Positions 19,877 through 28,476 of a stretch of 64,000 nucleotides of DNA are shown here, in pieces. The translations under genes were made by a program, and so were the position numbers. The notes under the pieces are model-generated. The model did not search any database and was not told the DNA's origin. It was given only the letters and a program-made list of their open reading frames with translations. This stretch comes from Mesostigma viride (Eukaryota > Streptophyta > Mesostigmatophyceae > Mesostigmatales > Mesostigmataceae), in contig RPFO01000104.1 in the NCBI GenBank assembly GCA_009746045.1, positions 1,186,076 to 1,250,075 on the forward strand. Direction: 5' to 3'. Each line of letters starts with the position of its first letter. The stretch's first letter is position 1.

Positions 19877-21013
19877 CTATGGGGGCGGTGTTGCAGGAGT
19901 GCCCCACTTGGCCACGAGGTACCCGCGGATCAGCTCCAACTCGGCGGAGGTCTTGGCGGTATTGTAGATGAGGATCTCGCCGATCCACCCATCAAAGGCG
20001 CGGACTGCGTTAGTCGTATCGCCACCAACTGCGAGATTGCCGGTGAACGTTTCGGGATTTGACCCGGCATCCGCGTCTGCGGTACGCCCGTCGAATCTGG
20101 TTCTGAAAGTGTTCAATACCGTGTCCACCGAAAGCGCAAGGACGTGCTGCTGGTTGTCAAAAAAATTTTGTCTCGATGCCATCGCGACATATAGCTGGGT
20201 TGTCCCAGGACCCTGTGTCACGGCTACGACGGGACCTGTGGAGTGGTAACTGAGTCGATTCGCTCTCGCCGTCATCGTGCTTCCTATCATGAATCCTCTG
20301 ATAATGTCCGTGGTCCCGGGGTTGTTGGTATCAGGGTAGGTAGCGGTCGTCAGCTGTTTGGCGACTATCACCACGGACGACTTGGTCCCGATAGATCCCC
20401 AGAATGTAGATGACGAGGTCAGAAGTCCCGAGCGGAGGTTGATGAAGCGGAGGGACGTCTTCCCGTTGAGCTCGGTGGTGTCCAGAATGGGCGTCTTCGC
20501 GGAATTGGACTGCGTTACGTGATACCCCGAGGCCCGGTTCTTCTTGTCGTTCATCCGCAGCACGTTGCCGCCCGCGGTGCTCTGGACGGCGGTCCCCGCG
20601 GTGTCGCTGAACAGGGTGCTGCCGTCCGACGGGTCGTACCACGCGTACAAAGCGGGGTCGACGGCTGGGTCGTACGAGTACGTGAACGAAAGCGTATTGG
20701 AGGCCGCGTTGCCACTCCCCCACGATGCGTCTATCACCGTGTTTGCACCCACGTTTACAGTCGTTGAGAAGTTGGCCATAGTTGGAGTGACGTCGAACGT
20801 GTAAGAGTTTCCACTTCCCAGGAGGTTTGAGGCCGCCCCATTGGTAACGGTGATGTCGCCCAACACAAAACCAGTTACAGGCCTGTTAAATGTGGCAGTC
20901 ACGGTCACTGGAACAGCAGTAGGCGTTGGGCTGCCAGTCGTGAGGGTTACAGTATTCTTGGCACGCCTCTTCCGCGTGAGTAGTGGGCAAATGCTATAAT
21001 CAAACGACATCAA
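19877..21013 (-). CDS. PLV Ig-like plus LamG-like surface protein
   Basis: 378 residues. Residues about 20-125 look like a bacterial-type Ig-like repeat: VTVTATFNRPVTGFVLGDIT, then VTNGAASNLLGSGNSYTFDV and TVNVGANTVIDASWGSGNAA. Residues about 130-378 look like a concanavalin/LamG-like jelly roll ending DGWIGEILIYNTAKTSAELE and GYLVAKWG, a common ending of LamG-like modules. There is no clear signal peptide. Such domain pairs bind glycans or receptors, so a spike or adhesin role in host attachment is likely. It lies directly downstream of the capsid genes on the same strand. The Ig-like unit is typical of bacterial surface proteins and may have been acquired by transfer. Confidence 0.75.
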   Translation of the reverse strand: MMSFDYSICPLLTRKRRAKNTVTLTTGSPTPTAVPVTVTATFNRPVTGFVLGDITVTNGAASNLLGSGNSYTFDVTPTMANFSTTVNVGANTVIDASWGSGNAASNTLSFTYSYDPAVDPALYAWYDPSDGSTLFSDTAGTAVQSTAGGNVLRMNDKKNRASGYHVTQSNSAKTPILDTTELNGKTSLRFINLRSGLLTSSSTFWGSIGTKSSVVIVAKQLTTATYPDTNNPGTTDIIRGFMIGSTMTARANRLSYHSTGPVVAVTQGPGTTQLYVAMASRQNFFDNQQHVLALSVDTVLNTFRTRFDGRTADADAGSNPETFTGNLAVGGDTTNAVRAFDGWIGEILIYNTAKTSAELELIRGYLVAKWGTPATPPP

Positions 21014-21019
21014 ACTAAT

Positions 21020-21217
21020 CTACAATATCATGACACTATTTTTTGGAGTTTCGTGGCAGTGGATATTGAAACTTCCCAACCAAACCGGCCCTTGTTTTGC
21101 TGGCAAAAGTGAGGCCCTGCCATCATCTGCTAGGTTTGGCGTATCGAAGATCAGTATCTGCCTATTTAAGGGGTTTGCGACTATCCTAGGGTCTTTGAGA
21201 TAATCCATCGAAGACAC
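21020..21217 (-). CDS. Small PLV protein
   Basis: 65 residues between the major capsid gene (6 bases upstream) and the Ig/LamG gene (6 bases downstream). The tight packing supports it being a real gene. The sequence contains DPRIVANPLNRQILIFDTPN and GPVWLGSFNIHCHE. It has no transmembrane segment and no recognised motif. It is probably a minor virion or assembly protein. Confidence 0.5.
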   Translation of the reverse strand: MSSMDYLKDPRIVANPLNRQILIFDTPNLADDGRASLLPAKQGPVWLGSFNIHCHETPKNSVMIL

Positions 21218-21223
21218 AGTATA

Positions 21224-22453
21224 CTAGAGAGGGAGATTTTTACAGCTGACGACGGCCTGGCGACCCGCGCCGATGTCCATGCGTGACTCGGACTCGGCGA
21301 AGATGTACAAGACGAGGTCCGTGCCGCCTGTCTTGGAGACGCGGAGAGTGACGACGCTGGCCGTGCCCCTCAAGTCGAGACCTGACTGCCACCCCTCTCC
21401 AGCGGATGGCATGTTAAGGTGTGCTGCCATAGTGAAATATCGCGTGGGCCAATATGCCTCAGTCACGGTAATGGAGGCTGGAGCCCCAATGTTCCCTTGG
21501 TCGCCAAAAGTCGAGAGCAGATTCACCCATGCCTCTGTAGGACCCATAGAGTACGCTGGGGTCTGGTAATTCCCGTTGATGTCAAATTGGAAGCCAGTGA
21601 GCGTGTCGCCAGTATGGAAGAACATATTATTACCAGCACCGTTCGCAACGTCAGCGGCAGCAGAAACTTGGACTGCCAAAAGCTTCGAGGCGCTCATGGA
21701 AGATAAGCTCGCCTTCATTGAGTATGCGTTACTCGTACCAAGCGACTGCTTTGTTGAAGTCCAAGTATTCCACGTGTATGGGATAGTCCCACCTTGTGCC
21801 AGCCGACTAGACAGGACCTGGCCGATGACATCTTCTTGAAATCGGTACACTTCGATGGACCAATAGATATCCTTGAGAGTATACGATAGGCCAGCCCCTG
21901 CTGCACTAGGGATGAGAACACCGGCATCCATCAGTGTCACCCTGACCTCGATTGGTGGCATGAGAGACATGTCCACAATCCTTGGATTGCCGCTAAGAAA
22001 CCCGATAAAATGATCAATGCACCCTGGTTTAGCGTCGGCTTCCGCAATATTCGCCACAGGGGCCGCGACGGCATTGTCAGCCCATCCAGCAGGCCTCTGA
22101 GATTGGTTGTAGCTCGACCCTCCATGAGACGCGAGCAGAGTATGGTACAACTGGCTATAATCGTTGATGTTGTCAACTTGCTGTCCTCCAACCAAGACTT
22201 CTAGTCGCTTGATTAGAGACGAGGTGTGTGACGGAAATGTCGCATATCCAGCGGTAGTAGCCGTCCATCCCTTGAAGTTCATGCAGATGGTGTGCAAGTC
22301 GCAAAAACCGGACGTAGGCAGGCGCACGCTGATAGTCGACCCGTGACGCACGTCAGTGGCCGCGGAGGTAGTGGAGAGCTGCACCCTTTGGGTCATGTGC
22401 TGCCCGAGGGACTTGATGACGTGCTGCATTGAGCGGGGGATAGCGCGATCCAT
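21224..22453 (-). CDS. PLV major capsid protein (double jelly roll)
   Basis: 409 residues, beginning MDRAIPRSMQHVIKSLGQHM. The N-terminal jelly roll contains HGSTISVRLPTSGFCDLHTI and the stretch LIKRLEVLVGGQQVDNINDY followed by SQLYHTLLASHGG, a pattern seen in PLV and virophage-related major capsids. The second half has AGLSYTLKDIYWSIEVYRF and ends with a beta-rich DLVLYIFAESESRMDIGAG. Size, pattern and position next to the penton gene support the call. Double-jelly-roll capsid proteins form trimers that tile an icosahedral shell. The ORF is complete with no frameshift, suggesting recent function. I have no alignment to prove the family. Confidence 0.82.
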   Translation of the reverse strand: MDRAIPRSMQHVIKSLGQHMTQRVQLSTTSAATDVRHGSTISVRLPTSGFCDLHTICMNFKGWTATTAGYATFPSHTSSLIKRLEVLVGGQQVDNINDYSQLYHTLLASHGGSSYNQSQRPAGWADNAVAAPVANIAEADAKPGCIDHFIGFLSGNPRIVDMSLMPPIEVRVTLMDAGVLIPSAAGAGLSYTLKDIYWSIEVYRFQEDVIGQVLSSRLAQGGTIPYTWNTWTSTKQSLGTSNAYSMKASLSSMSASKLLAVQVSAAADVANGAGNNMFFHTGDTLTGFQFDINGNYQTPAYSMGPTEAWVNLLSTFGDQGNIGAPASITVTEAYWPTRYFTMAAHLNMPSAGEGWQSGLDLRGTASVVTLRVSKTGGTDLVLYIFAESESRMDIGAGRQAVVSCKNLPL

Positions 22454-22481
22454 CGATGTATACCCATGTGCTTAGATTATT

Positions 22482-22769
22482 TTACCGTAAGATCTCTCCT
22501 AGTAATGGGTTGTCTTGTCGGTGAGCCTCGACCCTCTTGTCAAAGCTCGAGAGTGCCTTCAACCCAGCGTCCGCGAACCCCGCGATGTTGCTGAGCACCG
22601 GCGTGTTCCTCACGATTTCTCCTGGCACCCCTCCAAAAACGGCGTCCGCGGTCTTCAACAAAGCCTGTGCCGTGCGCGCGCCATGGCCGACCTTTCGAAT
22701 AGCATCCCCCGCAGCATGGCCGACTTTACGAACGACAGAGGCGACCTTTCCGAAGACTCGATCAAACAT
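22482..22769 (-). CDS. Small amphipathic PLV virion protein
   Basis: 95 residues between penton and major capsid genes. The N-terminal half is a repeated basic amphipathic helix: VASVVRKVGHAAGDAIRKVG, with an approximate 11-residue repeat (RKVGHAAGDAI / RKVGHGARTAQ). The C-terminus is PLLGEILR. Small amphipathic proteins at this place in adenovirus-like and PLV genomes can be membrane-active or cement proteins (compare adenovirus protein VI), but similarity here is only in character and position. Its ATG directly follows the penton stop codon. Confidence 0.55.
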   Translation of the reverse strand: MFDRVFGKVASVVRKVGHAAGDAIRKVGHGARTAQALLKTADAVFGGVPGEIVRNTPVLSNIAGFADAGLKALSSFDKRVEAHRQDNPLLGEILR

Positions 22770-22770
22770 T

Positions 22771-23580
22771 TCAACTTTGATATGGTATAGGCTGAGAAAA
22801 TTTGTCGTCTGGGTCCTTGAGCGCGACGTACTTCAAGACCCGCGATATCTTGCGGGCCTCTGAGCCGATCACTTTCTGCGGCGAGATGCGGAAGGCTAGC
22901 TGAGCAACCCAGTCGGTGTACACGTCTATCGGCTGGTCATCCTCGTCCAACAACCGCAACGAGATGGAAGTTGGCGACTCTCTCAAATGCTGCCACAGAG
23001 GCTGGTACGACATCCACACTATGGGCTCCAGGTACTGCGACATCACTGGCAGGACGGCAAGGAGCCCGCCATACTGGGCGCCCTGGGGGGAAGATACCAC
23101 ATTCCCGCGGACTAGGTCGGTGTACACGAACACGGAGCTCAACCGACCGTTTGTGGCAGGTCTGTTCGAAGTGAGAGACGTCGTGGATTGGTATGCTAGT
23201 GGGAGAAGGCCGAGTACCCTTCCTGCGTATTCAGAGACCTGGATGGAAAACGCATTGGGAGATGAAAAAGTGTACTTGCTCTTCGCGCGATCGTATGTCA
23301 CCGTCATCCCAGGGTCGTGCACTCGTAGTGCGTTCTCAATGTTGGCCCTGTTCTCCAAACACGTGTATGAGCCGTGGGGGAGAAATATCTCATGGGTGTC
23401 TGATGTTACTTGTGTGGTGAAAAGGAACTTGTTATTTCTCGAAGTGATGTGCGCTTGCTCGTATGGGACTGAGAGTAACTCGAGACCCACGTCGTGGAAG
23501 TCGTCCAAAAGGCCCATGGGGATGTCCCACGTGGGAGCAGCCAAGTCACCCCTCGCCCTGTCAGCAGTTCTAAGGGTCAA
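22771..23580 (-). CDS. PLV minor capsid protein (penton)
   Basis: 269 residues. The features fit the single-jelly-roll penton protein that accompanies PLV and virophage major capsids: size, place immediately upstream of the major capsid gene, and beta-rich blocks such as NNKFLFTTQVTSDTHEIFLP, GSYTCLENRANIENAL, KYTFSSPNAFSIQVSEYAGR and VFVYTDLVRGNVV. The ending SPTSISLRLLDEDDQPIDVY also matches this type. It would occupy the five-fold vertices. The ORF is intact. The start at 23580 is the first ATG; a later Met (MGLLDD) is possible. Confidence 0.75.
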   Translation of the reverse strand: MTLRTADRARGDLAAPTWDIPMGLLDDFHDVGLELLSVPYEQAHITSRNNKFLFTTQVTSDTHEIFLPHGSYTCLENRANIENALRVHDPGMTVTYDRAKSKYTFSSPNAFSIQVSEYAGRVLGLLPLAYQSTTSLTSNRPATNGRLSSVFVYTDLVRGNVVSSPQGAQYGGLLAVLPVMSQYLEPIVWMSYQPLWQHLRESPTSISLRLLDEDDQPIDVYTDWVAQLAFRISPQKVIGSEARKISRVLKYVALKDPDDKFSQPIPYQS

Positions 23581-23613
23581 AAGGATCGTCTCTGAACATG
23601 GTCTTTCATATGC

Positions 23614-23844
23614 TTAGCTCTCTACCATCAACTCCGATTTGATTTCGGGTCTATTCAGAACTACCACTTCGCCCTCTTTTGCGTCCTTGAAAGCGCGTTT
23701 GAGAGCGCGCTTTCCTTTCCCAGTCATAGGTTTCTTTCTACAATACAAAAACGCGGCCTCGATGAACTCTCGTGGCATGCTAGGGTACAGTACCATCCAC
23801 TGAGAAATCTCGATCAGGTCAGACTCTGTGAAAATTGGATCCAT
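23614..23844 (-). CDS. Small basic PLV protein
   Basis: 76 residues, MDPIFTESDLIEISQWMV.. then FIEAAFLYCRKKP and a Lys/Arg-rich stretch KGKRALKRAFKDAKEG. It is predicted to be helical. It lies 33 bases upstream of the penton gene on the same strand. No family is recognised. The compact helical N-terminus and basic C-terminus would suit a nucleic-acid-associated virion or regulatory protein. Confidence 0.5.
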   Translation of the reverse strand: MDPIFTESDLIEISQWMVLYPSMPREFIEAAFLYCRKKPMTGKGKRALKRAFKDAKEGEVVVLNRPEIKSELMVES

Positions 23845-23873
23845 TGCGTAATATTATCACACACAGATATTTT

Positions 23874-24266
23874 TTAGGCACGGATACCCGTAGCCATTCC
23901 CAAGGCAGCTAACCTGGCTGCTCTCATCCTCTCTCTTCCACCCGAGCCAACTACCACTGGCTCACCGCCCACCGTCCTGCCTTGGGGCCTTTTATGAATT
24001 CTGTTGATATGAGTCGTCCTTCCGCCTTGGCTTTTAAAGTCCCTCGTGCATCCAGGCTCGGTGCACGGAAACCGGGCAGGTCCGGTTCCGGTATCTGATG
24101 TCAAAGGTGGCGCTGGCTCTCTAGGCACCGCGGTCTCACCGAAGACAAACATGGGATCCGTTCCCATTTCCGCCGTCTCCTTCCTCCCACTCGCACCACC
24201 TCGGTATATCTTCAATCTTCTACCGACCCTGAACCTGTTGCTCTGGGGAGCTGCTGGTGGCGCCAC
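23874..24266 (-). CDS. PLV C2H2 zinc-finger protein
   Basis: 130 residues with one C2H2 finger: FPCTEPGCTRDFKSQGGRTT then HINRIH (C-x4-C-x12-H-x4-H), close to the classic finger including Phe and a long linker helix. It is followed by a basic stretch HKRPQGR and an Arg/Ala-rich end (RERMRAARLAALGM). The start overlaps the stop of the preceding gene by one base, so the two are probably translated from one message. It could be a transcription regulator or DNA-binding core protein; single fingers can also bind RNA or protein. Confidence 0.65.
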   Translation of the reverse strand: MAPPAAPQSNRFRVGRRLKIYRGGASGRKETAEMGTDPMFVFGETAVPREPAPPLTSDTGTGPARFPCTEPGCTRDFKSQGGRTTHINRIHKRPQGRTVGGEPVVVGSGGRERMRAARLAALGMATGIRA

Positions 24267-24649
24267 TACAACCGGCTCATCGGTGTTGTAGCAGCTGCCG
24301 TCGTCGCGCCGCCAGCCGCGGTTGCTGGTGTGGCGACGCTTACGCCACCTCCTAATGAGTTGTCGATTGGCATCATCGGGACGCGAACCGGTTGCGCGAC
24401 GTTGGACAGGGCCGCCAACAGAATCGCGTCTCTGAACCCGCGAGCTTCCGCTACTTTCCCCTTGGCAGCGGGAGCTCTGTGTGGTCGCGAGTTGATTACG
24501 ATCGTGTTCTTGACGGAATTGGAGGACCTAGAGGAGACTCTTGTGGACGTCGTAGTGGTAGGCGCGCGTTTTCGTCCTGAGCGCGGCCGCGTTTCGTTTT
24601 CCTTGGTGGCATGTTTACTTATGCGAGAGATTTTTATGCGCTCGTCCAC
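24266..24649 (-). CDS. Basic PLV protein of unknown function
   Basis: 127 residues. The N-terminus is strongly basic and Ser/Thr-rich (RPRSGRKRAPTTTTSTRVSS). The middle holds RGFRDAILLAALSNVAQPV and the C-terminus is Ala/Thr/Gly-rich low complexity. It overlaps the 1092-aa gene by 16 bases and the zinc-finger gene by one, indicating a compact operon-like block. It may package DNA or bind the capsid interior. No family is recognised. Confidence 0.5.
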   Translation of the reverse strand: MDERIKISRISKHATKENETRPRSGRKRAPTTTTSTRVSSRSSNSVKNTIVINSRPHRAPAAKGKVAEARGFRDAILLAALSNVAQPVRVPMMPIDNSLGGGVSVATPATAAGGATTAAATTPMSRL

Positions 24650-27600
24650 GTGATCGTCTTCGACACAGCCGTTGCGGCGGTCCCAGCTCGGGATTTGCAG
24701 AAGTTGTTGGATAGGGTGATAGGGGCAGAGTAGCCTGTTGGTGGGATCCGGTTTAAATGTAGCAGGATTTGGAACTTGCCATCATCTTCTGTGTACCCGG
24801 GGACGACGGACCAATAAGGCGCGAATATCAGGAATGGGAGCCCGGTTCCCACTGCTTTTGCCTTCATTCGATAAGGGTTAGAGAGGTCGAGGATGGTTGG
24901 TAAGGCACCCGTGAAATTGACGCGAAGGTACACGTGCTCCAAGGACGTTGGCAAAGTGAGCTCGCTTTGGTTGGCTGGGTCGTGGAATGACAGCGTGGCC
25001 GTGGGGGTACCGTGCCATAGCTGAGGGATGAAGTAGTCGTACACAGGAGGCCGCAGACCGGGGATGGTGTGGGATATCCTCCGCGTCTCGTTGATGTCAG
25101 TGAACTGGGCGACGTCTAACCCATGAGTTGTGCCTATTAGCACCAATGCGTTGTCATAATACCCACACACGCTCGTATCGAGGACAAGAGCACCGGGTCC
25201 AGAAAGGGTGGGACTGAGCACAGTGGCAAATGTGACCGTTGCAAGGTGAGTGAGCCCACCAACGACTGGTACAAACGTGTTTGCGAGGGTGGACGTGATG
25301 GTTACCGTGTTTGTCCCTGGGGTGAAGACATTTGTACCCCCTGCCCACTCCGCTCCAAAGACACATGTAACCTGCCCGGCAACATTGCTCACTTTTGTCG
25401 GGTCGAACCCCATGACAACGCTGAACTTCTTAATGGCTTGACGGGCTGGAAGTACTCCATAGAGTTGGACAGGGTACGTCACGAGTTGCGCCTCATAAGA
25501 CGTTGTTGGGCACTTGACCACTGTGTGAATCATGCTTTCATCCGTCAATGTGAGCTCCTTGAACCATAGATTGGTAGCTCCAGGCACTGGCTTTGTTACG
25601 GAATACTTGCCGAAGATGGAACAGTTCTGCCCCGCGGTGCCCCGGTGTCGTAGTTGGATCACATCTCCTCCCTTTGTACAGGTCCCGGAGGGGTTATTCG
25701 TGAAGATGGAATCTAGCTCAACAGCCGTGAGATCGTCTTCGATGTTCGCTATTTCAATGGCGTGGTATTCTCCTGACAGGTGCATAACTGGCCGTAGGGG
25801 CATTGGCACGTATGGATCAATGATATCTGTTGGCGTGGATGTGAAAATCCCGGCGCTGTTTGAGATTTTTGTCATCTGACTCATCCTAGTTGGGAGTGTC
25901 TTGGCTATATACCTCTCGACTATTCCGTCAGACCGTCGTCGAAACGCAACCCAGTAACTCAACTGCTGCCTCCACGAGCTATTGAGTGTGTATCGCACTC
26001 TTGCCTTGAGGTTGTCATACAGGTCGAGAGCATAGTCGGAGTGGTGAAGGTTGACCCCAAGCATGGCCCAATGGGTCGTTTGAGCGTTTCTCCAATTTGA
26101 GTGTCCGTCCGTAACGGCCGGATGATACTTTCCAGATAAACTCATCGTGTTCTCAGCAAATGACACAAAAGCGTCATTGCTTCCAAGATACATGCGAAAA
26201 CACATGCAGAACGGACCGTCTATTAACTCGTTTGCAAAAACGACACACTTTGATGGAGCCGGCGTGGCTGTTTTTATCAAATAAAAGCTCGTGGGGTCAT
26301 TCGGTTCAAAGTAGTACTTCGATGACTCTGCCTGAGAAGTCGTGAAGATATTACGAGAAAGGACGTCTAAACTGCGAAGGGTGTCATGAGTCCCTTCTAC
26401 TGTCGCGTTCTCCCCAGAGAGGTTGGGGTAGTCTCTTGGGCATGTGAAGCTGTAATAAATGTCCGTATTAGCGCTTTCGTGGTCGGTTGGTGTGTACGTG
26501 AAATAGTTAATCCCTGACAAGGTTGCCTTGACACCCCCCTCTATATGCAAGTTGAAACTGACTGGGTTTTCGAGGTTCATCCCCCACCCAACGACAGGGT
26601 CCGCCAGTGCTGTAATTGCTATCCTCATTGGATTCGCGTATGATACAAACTTGCTCTTTGATCGTATCCCACTAGAGGTTGTAGAAAGTTTCGAGACACC
26701 TACCATGACCCCCGCCTTCCTAGTCGTAAACGAGGTAATGGTAGAGTCATCGAAGAGGTCTAGCTCGTAACTCAGCCATTTTCCCGTGTCGGTACTTGTC
26801 AAGTTGGTAACTAGAGCATCCTCACCACGCAGTCCTCCGTTCACAGATAGCGTGAACCCGCCAATCGTCGGAGAGGCCTCCGTGAGTCGAACGTTGTTGA
26901 TGTACCATCGCAAAGGGAGTTTTCTCAGGTAGGCGCTAGGGACGCAATCTTTGATGCCTTGTACTATCGAAAGCCCTGGGATGCATTCATACGTCTGAAA
27001 AGGGTAGGTGACTACTAGCCAAGTGACAGCGTTCAATTCATCGATCCTGCCAATTCTCCAGCTAGAGAGTTTTGCATAGGATCGGGTTATTGTGAAAGAA
27101 CGCCCGGTTAGCGCGGCAGGGCGGTTGTGGTCTCTCATGGTGGAAAACGAGATTTGCTCGACTAGCAAAGGGCTACCCGAAAATCGCGTCCCGCCATATC
27201 CAAAATACAGGTCCTTGAAATACGGGTATCCGACATCTGGGTTAACCAAGTTGTTCCCCGCTGCATAAAATGAGGACTGGTAGTCTCTCGCGACAAAATC
27301 GCAAATTCCGCTTACTTCTCCGCTGTTGACGATATATGGCAACTCAACACGCACGTCTTGGTCATTGATGACGCTAAAGGCATTGTCATGAGAAGCCGTC
27401 GTTCCATCTTCATAATGCATGACAAATGGCGCGTTTGGATTTGTCAGAGTAGTATAGCCGATACCCAAGTTGTCGAACAGAAAGTCTAGCTGTGTGCGGG
27501 TCGGTATTCGATGGCCTGGGTCTTGGAGCGTATCAGCGTCAAAATGGAATGACATGACCCCATTGCTCGGTGTCTCGATGTCTATGAAGCTGCTTTTTAC

Positions 27601-27912
27601 GTACATGTTTTCGAATATGGCTTGGTCTTTAAACCACGATTTCCCATCCACTACCAGCTTAAAAAATGACTCGATAGGGTCCGCGGCCGTCTCCTCGTCG
27701 TAATCATCGCCTAAACGCAAACTTGTTGGCTCACTTGGGTAACACACCCGCACGCCATCAACAATCGTATGCAAGTCAAATGGATGAACCTGGGATAATT
27801 GCAACGCTACAATGTCCTGTTCAACGCTTGCGATTCGCGCGTCTGTTTCTTGGTCGACCGTCAAGCCGGTTGCGAGGTTTATGGGCCGGTTGAGAGTCGA
27901 AATCACTACCAT
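24634..27912 (-). CDS. Large PLV virion protein, 1092 aa
   Basis: The largest minus-strand gene and the first of the virion block. The N-terminus has a coiled-coil-like QETDARIASVEQDIVALQLS, as often found at the base of trimeric fibres. The rest is beta-rich with many Thr/Ser/Gly. Residues about 840-960 (QAIKKFSVVMGFDPTKVSNV, then GTNTVTITSTLANTFVPVVG) vaguely resemble a cohesin- or Ig-like sandwich. There is no enzyme motif and no transmembrane segment. A long fibre or receptor-binding protein is the best inference. The frame is fully open, indicating that it was under selection until recently. Confidence 0.65.
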   Translation of the reverse strand: MVVISTLNRPINLATGLTVDQETDARIASVEQDIVALQLSQVHPFDLHTIVDGVRVCYPSEPTSLRLGDDYDEETAADPIESFFKLVVDGKSWFKDQAIFENMYVKSSFIDIETPSNGVMSFHFDADTLQDPGHRIPTRTQLDFLFDNLGIGYTTLTNPNAPFVMHYEDGTTASHDNAFSVINDQDVRVELPYIVNSGEVSGICDFVARDYQSSFYAAGNNLVNPDVGYPYFKDLYFGYGGTRFSGSPLLVEQISFSTMRDHNRPAALTGRSFTITRSYAKLSSWRIGRIDELNAVTWLVVTYPFQTYECIPGLSIVQGIKDCVPSAYLRKLPLRWYINNVRLTEASPTIGGFTLSVNGGLRGEDALVTNLTSTDTGKWLSYELDLFDDSTITSFTTRKAGVMVGVSKLSTTSSGIRSKSKFVSYANPMRIAITALADPVVGWGMNLENPVSFNLHIEGGVKATLSGINYFTYTPTDHESANTDIYYSFTCPRDYPNLSGENATVEGTHDTLRSLDVLSRNIFTTSQAESSKYYFEPNDPTSFYLIKTATPAPSKCVVFANELIDGPFCMCFRMYLGSNDAFVSFAENTMSLSGKYHPAVTDGHSNWRNAQTTHWAMLGVNLHHSDYALDLYDNLKARVRYTLNSSWRQQLSYWVAFRRRSDGIVERYIAKTLPTRMSQMTKISNSAGIFTSTPTDIIDPYVPMPLRPVMHLSGEYHAIEIANIEDDLTAVELDSIFTNNPSGTCTKGGDVIQLRHRGTAGQNCSIFGKYSVTKPVPGATNLWFKELTLTDESMIHTVVKCPTTSYEAQLVTYPVQLYGVLPARQAIKKFSVVMGFDPTKVSNVAGQVTCVFGAEWAGGTNVFTPGTNTVTITSTLANTFVPVVGGLTHLATVTFATVLSPTLSGPGALVLDTSVCGYYDNALVLIGTTHGLDVAQFTDINETRRISHTIPGLRPPVYDYFIPQLWHGTPTATLSFHDPANQSELTLPTSLEHVYLRVNFTGALPTILDLSNPYRMKAKAVGTGLPFLIFAPYWSVVPGYTEDDGKFQILLHLNRIPPTGYSAPITLSNNFCKSRAGTAATAVSKTITWTSA

Positions 27913-27936
27913 TTATTATCTGCCTAGAATATAAAC
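27913..27936. promoter_or_regulatory. 24-bp divergent intergenic gap
   Basis: The two gene blocks start back to back with only 24 bases between ATGs (about 27912 minus, 27937 plus). The gap is AT-rich and reads TATTATCTGCC..GAATATAAAC on the plus strand. Both promoters must overlap each other or the coding ends. TATAAA-like sequence at about 27928-27934 would serve the plus strand. Confidence 0.45.
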
Positions 27937-28464
27937 ATGGCCTCTGAGGCTTCAGAGACCCCAACGAGCTACCAAGACGAAACCTTCGCCGAGACGCGGG
28001 AAGAGCAGGTTGACCTGGTCAAGACAATTCGAAAGGGACAACCGCTGAATGATGAACAGAAAAAAGCCCTTCGCGACAAAATGAGAGTTTACCAGCAACG
28101 CGCAAAAGCCGAGAGGGAGAAGAGACGAAACGAGGAAAAGGAGGCAGAGATAACGAAACGTAAGGTCCTTGCAAAGGAATTGGAGATTCAGCGGCAAAGG
28201 CTAGTCGAACTGGAGCTGCAAGAAGCCCGTAACAAATCGCGCATTGAACGCCTTCTCGCTGAAGATTCTGTCGCCTCAACCCCCGCCGACACGCCAAAAC
28301 CAAGACGGGGTCGAAAGCCCAAGGAGACAGAGCCGGACTCTCCGCCATCCCCGATCAAGACCCGACAGCTCCCACCTCCACCACCGCCACCTGTCGCGAT
28401 GACGCCATACGAGATGCGCATGGCCGCCATCCGCGCGTCTCTCCTTGCTAGTCTGGACGATTAA
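27937..28464 (+). CDS. PLV coiled-coil protein with Pro-rich tail
   Basis: 175 residues. Residues about 45-110 form a long charged helix, very likely coiled coil (KAEREKRRNEEKEAEITKRK then ELEIQRQRLVELELQEARNK). Next come a basic hook-like PKPRRGRKPKE and a Pro stretch before MTPYEMRMAAIRASLLASL. The first gene of the plus-strand block, it is followed after 12 bases by the packaging ATPase. A scaffold or ATPase partner is plausible from position only. Confidence 0.6.
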   Translation: MASEASETPTSYQDETFAETREEQVDLVKTIRKGQPLNDEQKKALRDKMRVYQQRAKAEREKRRNEEKEAEITKRKVLAKELEIQRQRLVELELQEARNKSRIERLLAEDSVASTPADTPKPRRGRKPKETEPDSPPSPIKTRQLPPPPPPPVAMTPYEMRMAAIRASLLASLDD

Positions 28465-28476
28465 AATGTCTTCAGA

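Noticed and set aside
22916-23617. 233-codon plus-strand ORF opposite the penton gene
   Set aside because: Shadow of the minus-strand gene; no recognisable features and conflicting codon pattern.
23826-23850. TAATATTA-type sequence resembling the nonanucleotide of CRESS-DNA virus origins
   Set aside because: No hairpin context and no Rep gene; likely a chance AT-rich match near a start codon.
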